In this document: positions 27,366-41,015 of the stretch, one piece after another
Numbering within the stretch: the stretch's first letter is position 1
How the letters are laid out: the number at the start of each line of letters is the position of its first letter
NCBI RefSeq assembly: GCF_016711335.1
Contig: NZ_JADJTF010000001.1
Location: 248,001-312,000 of the forward strand
DNA: 64,000 nucleotides
From: Thiofilum sp.
GTDB taxonomy: Bacteria > Pseudomonadota > Gammaproteobacteria > Thiotrichales > Thiotrichaceae
Direction of reading: 5' to 3'
Translations under genes and position numbers: made by a program
Notes under the pieces: generated by a model
The model's input: only the letters and a program-made list of their open reading frames with translations
What the model was told of the DNA's origin: nothing
Databases searched by the model: none

Positions 27366-29366
27366 TTATTCACGTCTCGCTAAACTAGGAGGCTGGATGC
27401 CATTGGCACACAACTCTAAAAAGGGATAAGGCTTACCACAGTAAAAACCCTGAGCAAAGTTAATCCCAATAGTACGTAACTGATCTAAAGTTTCCCCGTC
27501 TTCAACTAGCTCGGCAATAGTATGTAGCTTCATCACCTGTCCTACCTCATGCACTGCCTTGATCATTGCTGCATCCACAGGACTAGAGACTAAGTTGTGC
27601 ACAAAATTACCATCAATTTTTAGATAGCTCAGTGGCAAATCACGAATATAGCTCAACGATGAAAACCCACTGCCAAAATCATCTAAGACTAAACTCACCC
27701 CTAATTGGCTCAACGACTTCATTAAACGTTTGGTATGAACAAAATTGGCAATAGCGACCGACTCAGAAATTTCAAAACAGAGTAGTTTAGGGTTGGTTTG
27801 CCATTGGGCTATTTGCTGCTTAATATAGTCAAATAAATCAATATCTTGTACTGCTTGCGAAGATAAATTAATCATAAAGCGCGGCTCAATACCATTGGCT
27901 ACTTTCAGGTCGTGTTGGGACATTAATTGAAAGACACGCCGAATAATCCAACGATCAATCCGCGCCATCATATCTAATCGATCAGCTGCGGGTAAGAAAC
28001 TGCCCGGACTTAGTATTGTTTTTTTATAAGGCAAACGTAGTAAGATTTCAAAATGCACATAAGGGCTGCACACCTGATCTTGGAGCGGAAAAATCGGCTG
28101 CACAAATAACACAAAATGATCTTGTGTCATGGCATCTTGTAGTAGTTTAGCCCAATCAGTGCGCATGGATTCGGACTCAAACACTTTAGTATTGGCAGGT
28201 TGCGCCATATGCACCGAAATCTGGTTCCGTCCTAATGCTTTGGCGGCATAACACGCTTTATCTACTGAGGCAAAGGTTTCACTAATCTCACCTTTATAAT
28301 CGGGCTTAATCTCTAATACCCCAATACTCGCCGCCACGTTAAACACTTGCCCCTTCCAACTAAAACGAAACCCACGCAATTCATGTTGAATGGACTCCAT
28401 AATATGAATGCCTTTATCTAAGGCACATTTCTCTAATAGAATGGCAAACTCATCCCCGCCCATCCGTGCAACTTTATCGGTACGCCTTACCGCTCTTAAA
28501 AAGATCTGTGCAACTTGCTTTAACAGCTCATCTCCGGCTTGATGACCACTGGTATCATTCACTACCTTAAAATTATCTAGATCTAGGGAAACTAACACAT
28601 GAGTATTGAGACTTTCCCCATTATTTTGAATCAGTTGTGCGACATACTGCTCAAAGCTGCGCCTATTCATTAAGCCTGTGAGAGGATCATGCGCCGCTTG
28701 ACGATATAGGCGACTAATCACTTTGCGCTCAGAGCTAATATCACGAAAAATAAAAATGATTAAATCTGTTTGAATGGATAGGCGAGTGGTATGCAGTTCT
28801 AAAAAACAGATTTGACCGGTTTTAGTAGTTAACTTAACATGCTCAAACTGAAAATGTTGTTCAGGATCACCTTGTAAATTAAGCTCTAAAACTTGCTGAG
28901 TCGAAAGGTGATTACCCTCTAATTTCAACACTAAATCAATGGGTTTGAGTCGTGCCTCTTTATAAGTAAACTCTGTAAGGCGCTGAGCATGGTTATTAAT
29001 ATATAAAATAGTCCCCTCTAAAGTGGAGGCAATTACTCCTCCTGCTAAAGCATCTAAAATCCACTCCGCTTGTTGAATAGAGTTAATGTCTTTAAAGGTT
29101 AGTGGGGTATTAGTAGTTTTATCAAACGTAACATTTCTAATTAAATCAGCTTGATACTCTCTATAGCTATAGAGAGTCGCTAAAATGATGTAAGCCGCTA
29201 TTGCTAAAACAGCAATACTCTGTAGCACTAAGGCTTCGTTAGATAGCTGTTGGAGGTTAAAAAACAAACTACTGCCTCCAGCCACTATACCTAACAGCCC
29301 CAAAATAGCCAAAATAGGTTTGAACACCTGCATTACATCACCGGAATCGTTGTTATTGTTATCCAC
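27366..29366 (-). CDS. Membrane PAS-GGDEF-EAL cyclic-di-GMP protein
   Basis: 666 residues. Two membrane helices (about 13-32 and 40-60) are followed by a PAS-like domain (about 100-215). The diguanylate cyclase domain (about 220-385) has an intact RMGGDEFAIL. The EAL phosphodiesterase domain (about 410-650) has FEILLR in place of EALLR, with the first Glu kept, INLSSQ, CFEISES, LDDFGSGFSSLSYI, YLKIDG, AELVED and QGFYCGKP. All catalytic positions visible in both domains are conserved, so it may both make and degrade cyclic-di-GMP, with balance set by the PAS or membrane part. It stands alone on the minus strand. Confidence 0.93.
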   Translation of the reverse strand: MDNNNNDSGDVMQVFKPILAILGLLGIVAGGSSLFFNLQQLSNEALVLQSIAVLAIAAYIILATLYSYREYQADLIRNVTFDKTTNTPLTFKDINSIQQAEWILDALAGGVIASTLEGTILYINNHAQRLTEFTYKEARLKPIDLVLKLEGNHLSTQQVLELNLQGDPEQHFQFEHVKLTTKTGQICFLELHTTRLSIQTDLIIFIFRDISSERKVISRLYRQAAHDPLTGLMNRRSFEQYVAQLIQNNGESLNTHVLVSLDLDNFKVVNDTSGHQAGDELLKQVAQIFLRAVRRTDKVARMGGDEFAILLEKCALDKGIHIMESIQHELRGFRFSWKGQVFNVAASIGVLEIKPDYKGEISETFASVDKACYAAKALGRNQISVHMAQPANTKVFESESMRTDWAKLLQDAMTQDHFVLFVQPIFPLQDQVCSPYVHFEILLRLPYKKTILSPGSFLPAADRLDMMARIDRWIIRRVFQLMSQHDLKVANGIEPRFMINLSSQAVQDIDLFDYIKQQIAQWQTNPKLLCFEISESVAIANFVHTKRLMKSLSQLGVSLVLDDFGSGFSSLSYIRDLPLSYLKIDGNFVHNLVSSPVDAAMIKAVHEVGQVMKLHTIAELVEDGETLDQLRTIGINFAQGFYCGKPYPFLELCANGIQPPSLARRE

Positions 29367-29810
29367 AAGCTTAGAGTGTAGCAGTTTAGTCAGCCTACTG
29401 TTGTACTAAGGGAGTAAACGGTCATTAAAATGGTCTGCTAATTAATTCCACTAGCCCACTTAATCTACTCCAGCAAAAGTACTCCACACTAATGTTATAA
29501 GGTGCTGACTAAGCCCATTTTATCTACACGATTTATGAACGAGCTTGTAATTGACTAGCGACTGATTAACATAAACCCCACTATTCTATAAGATACTCCG
29601 TGCGACAGTGCTGTACTTCATATTAAAAGTTCTTTAAACCCTCTAAGTAATTAGCAAAAGTTATCGCTCTAAACTCTTCAAACCTGAAATCGGTATCTGA
29701 TCGAAAGCTATTTTATTATTAGATGGATATTAAATCTTGACAATTTGAAAACTCCATGATGATATTAATAGGCCAATCTAAATATCATGTTTTAAATTAG
29801 GATAGAAATT
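29367..29810 (+). promoter_or_regulatory. 444-bp gene-free region with probable promoter of the H-NS-like gene
   Basis: The AT-rich stretch upstream of the H-NS-like gene has a perfect -35 TTGACA at 29737-29742 and a weak -10 TGATAT 17 bp later (29760-29765). H-NS genes often have long AT-rich, curved upstream regions bound by their own product. Apart from this and the divergent start of the GGDEF-EAL gene, no coding or RNA gene is recognised here. Confidence 0.45.
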
Positions 29811-30143
29811 GTGAGTGAACTAGAGCAAAAAATTAAAGATTTAACTGTAGCTGAGTTAAACGAGTTAAAGGATATTATTGAAGTGGTAATTGAACGGCGT
29901 AAGCGTGAAGAAATAGCCGAGTTACGCCGTCAAATCGACGACTTACTGGGTAATAGCGGTATTACTTTAGAAGAGATTCAAAATGCCAAAGCTCCTAGTA
30001 AAATAGTACGCCCTAAATATCGTAATCCTGAAGACCCATCGCAAACTTGGACAGGTCGTGGCCGTCGTCCTACTTGGTTGGATCAAAAGATTTCTTCTGG
30101 ACGTGAACTGGATGAATTCTTAATTCCGGAAGACCAGCAATAA
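29811..30143 (+). CDS. H-NS family nucleoid-associated protein
   Basis: 110 residues starting from GTG at 29811, with an AGGATAG site upstream. The N-terminal half is a coiled-coil oligomerisation region (LEQKIKDLTVAELNELKDII...RRKREEIAELRRQI). The C-terminal DNA-binding part contains KYRNPEDPSQTWTGRGRRP, the H-NS histone-family hallmark whose GRGR-type loop enters the minor groove of AT-rich DNA. It should silence AT-rich, often foreign, genes. It is monocistronic, with its own terminator at 30182-30222. Confidence 0.95.
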   Translation: MSELEQKIKDLTVAELNELKDIIEVVIERRKREEIAELRRQIDDLLGNSGITLEEIQNAKAPSKIVRPKYRNPEDPSQTWTGRGRRPTWLDQKISSGRELDEFLIPEDQQ

Positions 30144-30181
30144 TTGTCAAGCACCTTTAGAGTGTATTTAGAGGTCTAATT

Positions 30182-30222
30182 AAAGGGCTATGCTGATTAA
30201 TTCAAGTATAGCCCTTTATTTT
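30182..30222 (+). terminator. Rho-independent terminator of the H-NS-like gene
   Basis: AAAGGGCTAT (30182-30191) pairs with ATAGCCCTTT (30208-30217), and ATTTTT follows. The loop is 16 nt. It starts 38 bp after the stop codon. Confidence 0.85.
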
Positions 30223-30385
30223 TAGCTTATTAATAATGCTTGTAGCATAACCACAACACTTATTTATCAAAGTGGTAAGAAAACCATATGGTTTTCTAGG
30301 GTCGATTCGATTAAGATTTTCCCCACCTAAGATTCATGATCTCTACTATCTAATCACCTCGCTCTATAGGGTTTGAACAAAGCTA

Positions 30386-30706
30386 ATGACAGCAAATCAC
30401 CTTATATTACTGACTAGTTGGCCTGATTTAACAGCCGCTCAACAAGCCGCTAAGCTCTTTGTCGAGCAACACCTAGCCGCTTGTGTCAAGTTAATACCCC
30501 AAGCTCAATCTTTTTATATTTGGGATAACCAACTAGAAGAAAGCACTGAAACGATATTAATCATAAAAACAACACAACAACAGTATCAGGCTTTGCAAGA
30601 AACTCTTATCCGCATACATCCTTATCAGGTACCTGAGTTAATTGGGTATCCTGCTAGTCATGGCTTACCTGCTTACTTAGCTTGGATCGAACAGAGTACT
30701 CAATAA
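30386..30706 (+). CDS. cutA: Divalent-cation tolerance protein CutA
   Basis: 106 residues, the usual CutA1 length. Family positions are seen in AAKLFVEQHLAACVKLIPQ, the SFYIWDNQLEESTETILIIKT strand pair and the tail HPYQVPELIGYP. CutA forms a very stable trimer; genetic work in E. coli links the locus to copper tolerance, largely through the adjacent dsbD. Here too dsbD follows and overlaps it by one base (TAATG), so translation is likely coupled. Confidence 0.95.
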   Translation: MTANHLILLTSWPDLTAAQQAAKLFVEQHLAACVKLIPQAQSFYIWDNQLEESTETILIIKTTQQQYQALQETLIRIHPYQVPELIGYPASHGLPAYLAWIEQSTQ

Positions 30707-33123
30707 TGAGAATAATCTTACTATTCGTTTTATGGCTTTGTAGCTATGGTTTCACTAATGCCTACGCAGAGAATAAACTGATTCCTCCTGAACAAGCATT
30801 TAAGCTAACAGTCGCTGAGACTTATGGAGGGCTGGATGCTTACTGGGAAATAGCGCAAGGCTATTATATCTATAAAGATAAGATCGAATTTATCGTTGAA
30901 ACCCCCGGAATCCAGACCACTGAGATTGAATTTCCAGAAGCGGAAATTAAACAAGATCCCACCTTTGGCAATGTAGCGGTTTATCACGAGTCTTTTTCTC
31001 TGACAGTACCTTTAAAACGCGAAGGCCCTGCACGTAATCCCCTAGAGCTAGCTTTAAAAGTAAAATATCAAGGCTGTGCAGATATTGGATTATGTTATCC
31101 ACCTATTAATAAAATTATTAAAGTGAATCTAGGGGCGGAGGCAGAGGAATTAGGTGAACCTTCAACTCCACCTAATAATGAAACCGATACTGCACCAGAC
31201 TCTACTTCATCTAATTCAAACTCTACTTCGAGCACACCTGATACAGCTCCTACCCCTCAACCGGAACCGAGTACTCCACCACAGACTGAATTAGCTGAAC
31301 AAACTGCTCCCGTTAGTACGAATAAAGTGGAGCCTATTGCTAGATCTAAAAACGCTAAAAATGCACTCAATGCCGAGCAGGCTTTCCCGTTTGAGGTCAA
31401 TGCAGTTGATAAACATACCGTACAAGTAAGCTGGAAGGTCGGTAAGGGTTATCATCTGTATAAAAATAAAATTAAATTCGCTTTAGAGGAAAACCCTAGC
31501 ACGACCAGTTTAGGCGAAATCGTTTATCCACAAGGTGAAGTGATCAATGACGAGTTCTTTGGGCGTATTGAGGTTTATCCTAGAGATACCAGTATTGTTA
31601 TTCCTATTAATTACCAAGGTAATGCACCTTCTATTAACTTAGTGACCCACTATCAGGGCTGCTCGAATGAAAATGGGGTGTGCTATCCCCCACAAACAAT
31701 ACGCTCTACTATTGATTTAGCAGCCGCTACTATTCCTGAGTTCAGTGCAGTAAAACCTGTCTCACAGTTAGCAGCTCCCTTACCAAGCCCTAGTGCTGCT
31801 GAAACTGAAGCCGAAGAAGTATCCTCTTTATTAGAAACTCGTAACTTTTTAGGGGTATTAACAGGATTCTTTTTAATGGGGCTCGCTTTAGTCTTTACGC
31901 CCTGTATCTTCCCCATGATACCGATTCTATCAGGCATTATCGCCGGTTCGGGTAATATCTCCTCACGTAAAGCGTTCCTATTGTCTCTAGTTTATATTCT
32001 TGCTAGCGCTACTGCTTACGCGTTTATAGGTGTGATGTTTGGTTTCTTTGGAGAAAATATCCAAGCCACCTTGCAACACCCTGCTGTTATTTCAGCCTTC
32101 GCTGCCTTGTTCGTTTTATTATCCCTTTCCATGTTTGGGTTTTATGACCTACAAATGCCTGCCAGCATTCAAAGTCGTTTGAGTGAGGTGAGTAATCGTC
32201 AACAAGGCGGTAGTTTCCTTGGCGCTGCCATCATGGGCTTCCTCTCAACCTTGATTGTAGGCCCTTGTACCGGTCCAGTTTTGACGGGTGCTTTGACTTA
32301 TATTGCAGATAGTCATGATGCTGTTTTAGGGGGAGCCGCTTTATTCACCATGGGCTTTGCCATGGGCTTACCTTTATTAGTGGTAGGGACATCGGCTGGG
32401 CACTTAATGCCTCGTGCAGGTGCTTGGATGGACACTACCAAAGCCATCTTTGGCATTATGATGCTAGGTATGGCTATCTTCATGTTACAACGCATAGTGC
32501 CGTATGAAGTGACGATGGCTTTAACCAGTATCTTATTGATTACCTCTGGTATCTATATGGGCGCTTTAGACAAATTACATGAGGAAATCAATGGCTGGGA
32601 TCGTTTTTGGAAGAGCATAGGGCTGATTATATTCCTATACGGTTTGCTTATTTTATTCGGTGTAGCTAGTGGTAGTCAGAACCTTTTACAACCCCTAAAA
32701 GGCATATTCAACATGGCTCCCACGGGTTTGATTATGCAACCAACTAATTTAGCCTTTAAAGATATCAAGAATCTTGATGAGCTAGAGCTAGCCTTAGGAG
32801 AGGCTAGTGCTAACAAAAAAATTGTTATGTTAGATTTTACGGCTAAATGGTGTATCGAGTGTAAACGGATGGAAGCCAATGTATTTAGTGCGCCTGAAAT
32901 TATTCAAGCAGCTAAAGGCTTAGTGTTGCTTAAAGCAGACGTAACCGATGAGACAGAGAGTAATCGAGCTTTTCAAGATGCATTCAAAGTCATAGGCCCT
33001 CCCACCATTTTATTCTTTGGTCCCGATGGCTTGGAATCGGCAGAGCACCGTATCACAGGGTATATGCCACCTGAGCGTTTCTTAGCTCATCTTGATAATT
33101 TAAAAAAGGCCATGCGACAATAA
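30706..33123 (+). CDS. dsbD: Thiol:disulfide interchange protein DsbD with duplicated N-terminal domain
   Basis: 805 residues from the ATG overlapping the cutA stop; this start gives a proper signal peptide (IILLFVLWLCSYGFTNAYA). DsbD carries electrons from cytoplasmic thioredoxin to periplasmic DsbC and related proteins. Two tandem alpha-type periplasmic domains are seen, each with its Cys pair: YQGCADIGLCYPP (Cys124/130) and YQGCSNENGVCYPP (Cys319/326), joined by a Ser/Thr/Pro-rich linker. The eight-span membrane domain has its pair in FTPCIFP and VGPCTGPV. The C-terminal thioredoxin domain has WCIECK. Most DsbD proteins have a single N-terminal domain and about 570 residues. Confidence 0.95.
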   Translation: MRIILLFVLWLCSYGFTNAYAENKLIPPEQAFKLTVAETYGGLDAYWEIAQGYYIYKDKIEFIVETPGIQTTEIEFPEAEIKQDPTFGNVAVYHESFSLTVPLKREGPARNPLELALKVKYQGCADIGLCYPPINKIIKVNLGAEAEELGEPSTPPNNETDTAPDSTSSNSNSTSSTPDTAPTPQPEPSTPPQTELAEQTAPVSTNKVEPIARSKNAKNALNAEQAFPFEVNAVDKHTVQVSWKVGKGYHLYKNKIKFALEENPSTTSLGEIVYPQGEVINDEFFGRIEVYPRDTSIVIPINYQGNAPSINLVTHYQGCSNENGVCYPPQTIRSTIDLAAATIPEFSAVKPVSQLAAPLPSPSAAETEAEEVSSLLETRNFLGVLTGFFLMGLALVFTPCIFPMIPILSGIIAGSGNISSRKAFLLSLVYILASATAYAFIGVMFGFFGENIQATLQHPAVISAFAALFVLLSLSMFGFYDLQMPASIQSRLSEVSNRQQGGSFLGAAIMGFLSTLIVGPCTGPVLTGALTYIADSHDAVLGGAALFTMGFAMGLPLLVVGTSAGHLMPRAGAWMDTTKAIFGIMMLGMAIFMLQRIVPYEVTMALTSILLITSGIYMGALDKLHEEINGWDRFWKSIGLIIFLYGLLILFGVASGSQNLLQPLKGIFNMAPTGLIMQPTNLAFKDIKNLDELELALGEASANKKIVMLDFTAKWCIECKRMEANVFSAPEIIQAAKGLVLLKADVTDETESNRAFQDAFKVIGPPTILFFGPDGLESAEHRITGYMPPERFLAHLDNLKKAMRQ

Positions 33124-33318
33124 TTTTTCTTGCTTAGCTGCCTAACATCGCCTAAAAAGAGAACTCAAAATTTATGGTAAACACGGCTCAGTAGGAACTC
33201 AGTGCCTATTCAGCTTTGCTTCCTATACTGATCAAAAAATCCACTTTAGTGTGGGGGATTAGTATGCGTATGTGTTGTTAGCTTTGCCGAAGGGAAAGGC
33301 TTTATAGGAGAAAGTATC

Positions 33319-33504
33319 ATGCGTGACAATAATAACGATGACTACATCGATGAGGCTGAAATTGACACTGATAAGTTAGTGAACAATGATGCTAGTAAAA
33401 ACAAGCCGCATGTTGTTAGACGTAATATTGAAGATTTACTTGAGCGTCAAGCACTGCGTAAGCGTTTAAAAGATATTTATGATGATGATTTTTTAAGTGA
33501 CTAA
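33319..33504 (+). CDS. Small acidic protein, possibly PA3496-family
   Basis: 61 residues. It is acidic at both ends, with a basic helical middle (VVRRNIEDLLERQALRKRLKDIYDDDF). The pattern RRxIEDxLExxxLxxxLxDxYDDDF recalls the short PA3496-type proteins of pseudomonads, whose role is unclear. A strong AGGAGAAAG ribosome site supports real translation. Its stop codon overlaps the end of the convergent hda gene by 4 bp. Identification is tentative. Confidence 0.6.
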   Translation: MRDNNNDDYIDEAEIDTDKLVNNDASKNKPHVVRRNIEDLLERQALRKRLKDIYDDDFLSD

Positions 33505-34199
33505 CATTTAAAATCTTGGAGCGCTTGTTGGGCGAAAGGACGGGTAATTTTTCTACCTTCTTTTAAACTGCGCCGATCTAAGTGCTCCAAAACTGCATTT
33601 AAACACCCCATATTTCCAGCGTAATGCTTAATAATATAATCTATAACACTATCGGTTAACTCAAACCCACGTTGTAGCCCTAACCATTTTAATGCTGAAG
33701 GTAAATCCTCTGGTTTTAAGTGCTCAAGTTTGTAAGTAAGCCCCCACTTTAAGCGTTGTACCAAATCATCCAGCTCACAAATCAAAGTAGCAGGTGGGTT
33801 AGCCGTGCTTAGAATTAACTGTTGTTTGCGATAGTAGCGCTCATTGATGAGACCATACAAAGTTTCTTCCCAAGTGACATCACCTAACACGCGCTCAAAA
33901 TCATCAATCACTAAGGTATCAAAATGCTCCATTCCTACTAATACTTTGGAACCATAAGCAGCTAAGGTTTTGAGGGGCACATAAAACACACTTTTTTGAT
34001 GTGCATAGGATTGATTACAAAAGGCCTGTAGTAAATGTGATTTACCTGCACCATGCTCACCCCAGAGTAATAATTGACTGAAACGTGCAGATTCCACTTG
34101 CTTTAGTAGTTCAACTAACTCCCGATTATCAGCAGTCAGATAAAAGTTATCGAAAGAGTAATGGGTTTGTAAGTTTAAATTAAGTGGTATTTGATTCAT
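33501..34199 (-). CDS. hda: DnaA regulatory inactivator Hda
   Basis: 232 residues, DnaA-like AAA+ domain without the DNA-binding end. Walker A is LWGEHGAGKSHLLQA, Walker B is LVIDDFERV, and LILSTANPPATL follows as sensor region. The N-terminal QIPLNLNLQTHYSFDNF contains the clamp-binding QxxLxL-type motif (QIPLNL). Hda with the sliding clamp promotes hydrolysis of DnaA-bound ATP, preventing re-initiation of replication. It overlaps the preceding permease gene by 4 bp, a common gammaproteobacterial pair. Confidence 0.95.
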   Translation of the reverse strand: MNQIPLNLNLQTHYSFDNFYLTADNRELVELLKQVESARFSQLLLWGEHGAGKSHLLQAFCNQSYAHQKSVFYVPLKTLAAYGSKVLVGMEHFDTLVIDDFERVLGDVTWEETLYGLINERYYRKQQLILSTANPPATLICELDDLVQRLKWGLTYKLEHLKPEDLPSALKWLGLQRGFELTDSVIDYIIKHYAGNMGCLNAVLEHLDRRSLKEGRKITRPFAQQALQDFKC

Positions 34200-35266
34200 G
34201 GCTGGGTGTCATCGACCTTATATAAGTAGCTTTGTCTATAGGTGCTTATAATATAACGTAATACTACCGCAATAATAGCAGTTACGGGTAATGCCAATAA
34301 GATCCCAACAAAACCAAATAGCTCTCCACCTGCCATAATCGAAAAAATGACTATGACTGGATGTAAACCAATTTTATCCCCTACTAATAAAGGCGTAAGC
34401 ACAAAACTCTCAACCAACTGCCCTAAACCAAAAACAGCAAATACTCCTAATAAATCACCTAAACTTTGCGTTTGGAAAATCACTGCCAAACAGGCCAATA
34501 AGAGTCCAATAATGACTCCTAGATAAGGTACAAAACTCACTAGACCCGCAATTATTCCTATTAAAACACCAAATTCTAAGCCTACTAAAGATAAACCTAG
34601 AGCGTAGATAAACCCTAACACTACCATTACCGAGAGCTGACCCCGTAAAAAAGCACCTAGCACTTGATCGGATTCAATAGTTAACCGAGTAACAATAGGC
34701 TCAATACTTCTGGGTAATAAGTCATGGATATAAGCTACTAATCTGTCCCAATCCCGTAACAAATAAAAACTAATTAAGGGAATGAGCGCTAAATTTGCCA
34801 ACCATTCTAATAATACAAAACCTGATTTAGAGACTGTCTGCAAGGTATTTTTAATAAAACCACCTGTGCTACGCCAATTAGAAGCAATAATTTCTTTTAG
34901 ACGCTCAACCTCAAAAACACTTAAATCGATATTAAAATTCTTTTCTAAAAACGGACCTAAGGTACTGACTCCCCAGCTAATATAACCCGGCAGAACCTCC
35001 AAAAGCTTCCTTAATTGAGTCTCTATAATAGGGATAATTAAGAGTAAAATAATGAGAACAAGAAAAAAACCTAACAGAAAAACAATAGTTACTGCGGCTG
35101 TGCGAGATAAACCTTTTACCTCAAGACGATCTGTCACAGGATCAAGCAAGTAGGCAATGAGCGCACCTGCCAGAAATGGCATTAGAATAGGTTTTAATAA
35201 ATAGACTATGCTTAGGAAAGCTACTAATAATATGAGCCATAAGATAGACTTATTATTTAGCAACAT
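34196..35266 (-). CDS. AI-2E family (PerM-like) transporter
   Basis: 356 residues with seven to eight hydrophobic spans. Family landmarks include the opening pair of helices (LLVAFLSIVYLLKPILMPFLAGALIAYLLDPV), the central GFVLLEWLANLALIPLISFYLLRDWD and the end ALGLSLVGLEFGVLIGIIAGLVSFVPYLG, which carries the conserved PYLG. Members export small molecules or act as sodium/proton antiporters; the substrate cannot be told from sequence. Located directly upstream of hda with overlap, as with PerM in many relatives. Confidence 0.9.
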   Translation of the reverse strand: MLLNNKSILWLILLVAFLSIVYLLKPILMPFLAGALIAYLLDPVTDRLEVKGLSRTAAVTIVFLLGFFLVLIILLLIIPIIETQLRKLLEVLPGYISWGVSTLGPFLEKNFNIDLSVFEVERLKEIIASNWRSTGGFIKNTLQTVSKSGFVLLEWLANLALIPLISFYLLRDWDRLVAYIHDLLPRSIEPIVTRLTIESDQVLGAFLRGQLSVMVVLGFIYALGLSLVGLEFGVLIGIIAGLVSFVPYLGVIIGLLLACLAVIFQTQSLGDLLGVFAVFGLGQLVESFVLTPLLVGDKIGLHPVIVIFSIMAGGELFGFVGILLALPVTAIIAVVLRYIISTYRQSYLYKVDDTQP

Positions 35267-35362
35267 GCTGCACTACTCTCAATTAGACTTATCTACTTTT
35301 AAAAATAACTGAGAATATAACATGAATGAAAGTAGAATGATGATGTATTTAACTACCAAAAT

Positions 35363-35400
35363 AAAAAAGCCCCGAACATATATAATCATGCTCAGGGCTT
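35363..35400 (-). terminator. Terminator of the rRNA operon
   Basis: On the minus strand AAGCCCTGAGC pairs imperfectly with GTTCGGGGCTT and is followed by TTTTTTAT. It begins 9 bp after the 5S 3' end. Confidence 0.85.
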
Positions 35401-35408
35401 GAATAACA

Positions 35409-35525
35409 GCTTGGCACTGACCTACTCTCACATGGGGAAACCCCACACTACCATCGGCGATACTGCGTTTCACTTCTGAGTTCGGGATGGGATCAGGTGG
35501 TTCCACAGCTCTATAGGTACCAAGC
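35409..35525 (-). rRNA. rrf: 5S ribosomal RNA
   Basis: About 117 nt. The terminal helix is complementary: 5' GCTTGGTAC pairs with 3' GTGCCAAGC. The conserved core (CCCATCCCGAACTCAG and GGTAGTGTGGGG on the minus strand) is present. Last gene of the operon. The exact ends are set by the terminal helix. Confidence 0.95.
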
Positions 35526-35696
35526 AAACTTGAAGGGTATCGATGAAGCATGTGCTTATTAGGTTGGTCTATTTCACCAACAGGGCTTCATCACCCAATC
35601 TAGGAAAGTCATCAAACGTGTGTACTTATCTACTGAGTACCGTAGATGCTACCCGCACCCCAGTACCCTCAATCTCAACCGCGCAAACCGCTACGG
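35526..35696 (-). other. Spacer between 23S and 5S rRNA
   Basis: 171 bp with no tRNA or coding gene. It should be removed during rRNA processing. Nothing else is recognised. Confidence 0.7.
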
Positions 35697-38417
<2,721 letters not shown>

Positions 38418-38843
38418 CTTAACGGTCTATTGTTCCTTTTGCTGTTGCATGATACTGTATCAGTGTCTAGAGTCGGGTTAAAAAGGATTATTGCTAAGGC
38501 TTTTTAATCACTTCCTTCATGTCGTAAGGTTGCCCTATCTTCATGATGGATACTGTCAGTAGGCTTCATGCCGCACAATAGCCAGGTTATAGTACAACTA
38601 TAACTTGAACGATTTTGCTTGAGATTGTTTTGTTCTTAAGTGCGTTACCACTTAAGCTTAGTTTACTCTCGCTTGATGCTTTCCTATTTTGTTAAAGAAC
38701 TCAGCTATAATCTTTTTATAGCTGATTTGGCTAATGCCATATAATAACACTCAACCCCTGTTCAGTCTCACTGAAGGTGTCGAATGCTCTTATATCGCAT
38801 TAGTCGCTTAAGTACCTAGACCTGACCGTCGTCAACGCTAAGA
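38418..38843 (-). other. tRNA-Ala to 23S spacer
   Basis: 426 bp of transcribed spacer without a gene. It contains a boxA antitermination sequence at 38690-38703. No extra tRNA is seen. Confidence 0.8.
38690..38703 (-). promoter_or_regulatory. boxA antitermination element before 23S
   Basis: The minus-strand sequence TGAGTTCTTTAACA closely matches the rRNA boxA core (GCTCTTTAACA) bound by NusB/NusE, and occupies the same spacer position as in E. coli. Confidence 0.75.
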
Positions 38844-38919
38844 TGGTGGAGCTAGACGGGATCGAACCGACGACCTCCTGCGTGCAAAGCAGGCGCTCTC
38901 CCAGCTGAGCTATAGCCCC
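38844..38919 (-). tRNA. tRNA-Ala (anticodon TGC)
   Basis: 76 nt with encoded CCA. The minus strand begins GGGGCTATAGCTCAG, has CTTTGCACG in the anticodon loop and GGTTCGATCC in the T arm. It sits in the 16S-23S spacer after tRNA-Ile. Confidence 0.98.
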
Positions 38920-38930
38920 TTTTAACCGAG

Positions 38931-39007
<77 letters not shown>

Positions 39008-39035
39008 TCGCGTCCCAGTTAGGCTCGGGTACTTT

Positions 39036-39066
39036 CAAATAAACTTGTGGGGGTGCTCGAATCATC
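39036..39066 (-). other. 3' strand of the 16S precursor processing stem
   Basis: These 31 nt are complementary, with a few mismatches or G-U pairs, to 40712-40742 in the leader. The two strands flank 16S and would form the RNase III processing stem of the precursor. Confidence 0.8.
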
Positions 39067-39075
39067 CTTGCTCTT

Positions 39076-40570
<1,495 letters not shown>

Positions 40571-40711
40571 AATCTTGTGCTGATTCATCCAGTCACTGAC
40601 AACGTTAAACGCCTTCAATAACCGCTAACCAGCGTGTTTCTTTGCTCAGAATATATAATAGTGAATTACTTTCTTGACGAAAGTGAATACTTGATACATT
40701 CTGTTATTACA

Positions 40712-40742
40712 GATGATTCAAGCACCCACACAAGTTTATTTG
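40712..40742 (-). other. 5' strand of the 16S precursor processing stem
   Basis: Reads on the minus strand as CAAATAAACTTGTGTGGGTG followed by CTTGAATCATC. It pairs with 39036-39066 across the 16S gene. Confidence 0.8.
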
Positions 40743-40790
40743 TTTGCTTTTTAAATAACACATCAAATCATGTTTGATGTTAGCTCGCTT

Positions 40791-40818
40791 ATTCTACGCT
40801 GAGTTTTATGTTTGTCAA
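40791..40818 (-). promoter_or_regulatory. rRNA operon promoter
   Basis: Perfect -35 TTGACA (40813-40818) and -10 TAGAAT (40791-40796) with a 16-bp spacer on the minus strand. The start would fall near 40784, about 214 nt before the 16S 5' end. The 16-bp spacing is typical of growth-rate-controlled rrn promoters. Confidence 0.85.
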
Positions 40819-41015
40819 CATGTATTTTCAGTCTTAGTTAAGTTAGCTATTTTATTTATTTTAACTAAACGTTTGATTTTAAACTATAAAATCTTGTCTA
40901 GTTCGGCAACTTGCAGTGTACTGCTTGCTGCGAGGTGCGTATATTAGCTATGCGCTTTTAGTTTGCCAAGTACTTTTTTTATTTTTTTGCAACTTTCTTA
41001 AAAACGCTATTTAAA

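Larger units (their letters stand above)
40571..41015 (-). other. rRNA operon leader and promoter region
   Basis: 445 bp between 16S and the dnaE stop. It holds the rrn promoter at 40791-40818 and the leader strand of the 16S processing stem at 40712-40742. No coding gene is seen. A run of T residues near 40974-40987 precedes the dnaE end and might assist termination, but no clear hairpin is attached. Confidence 0.75.
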
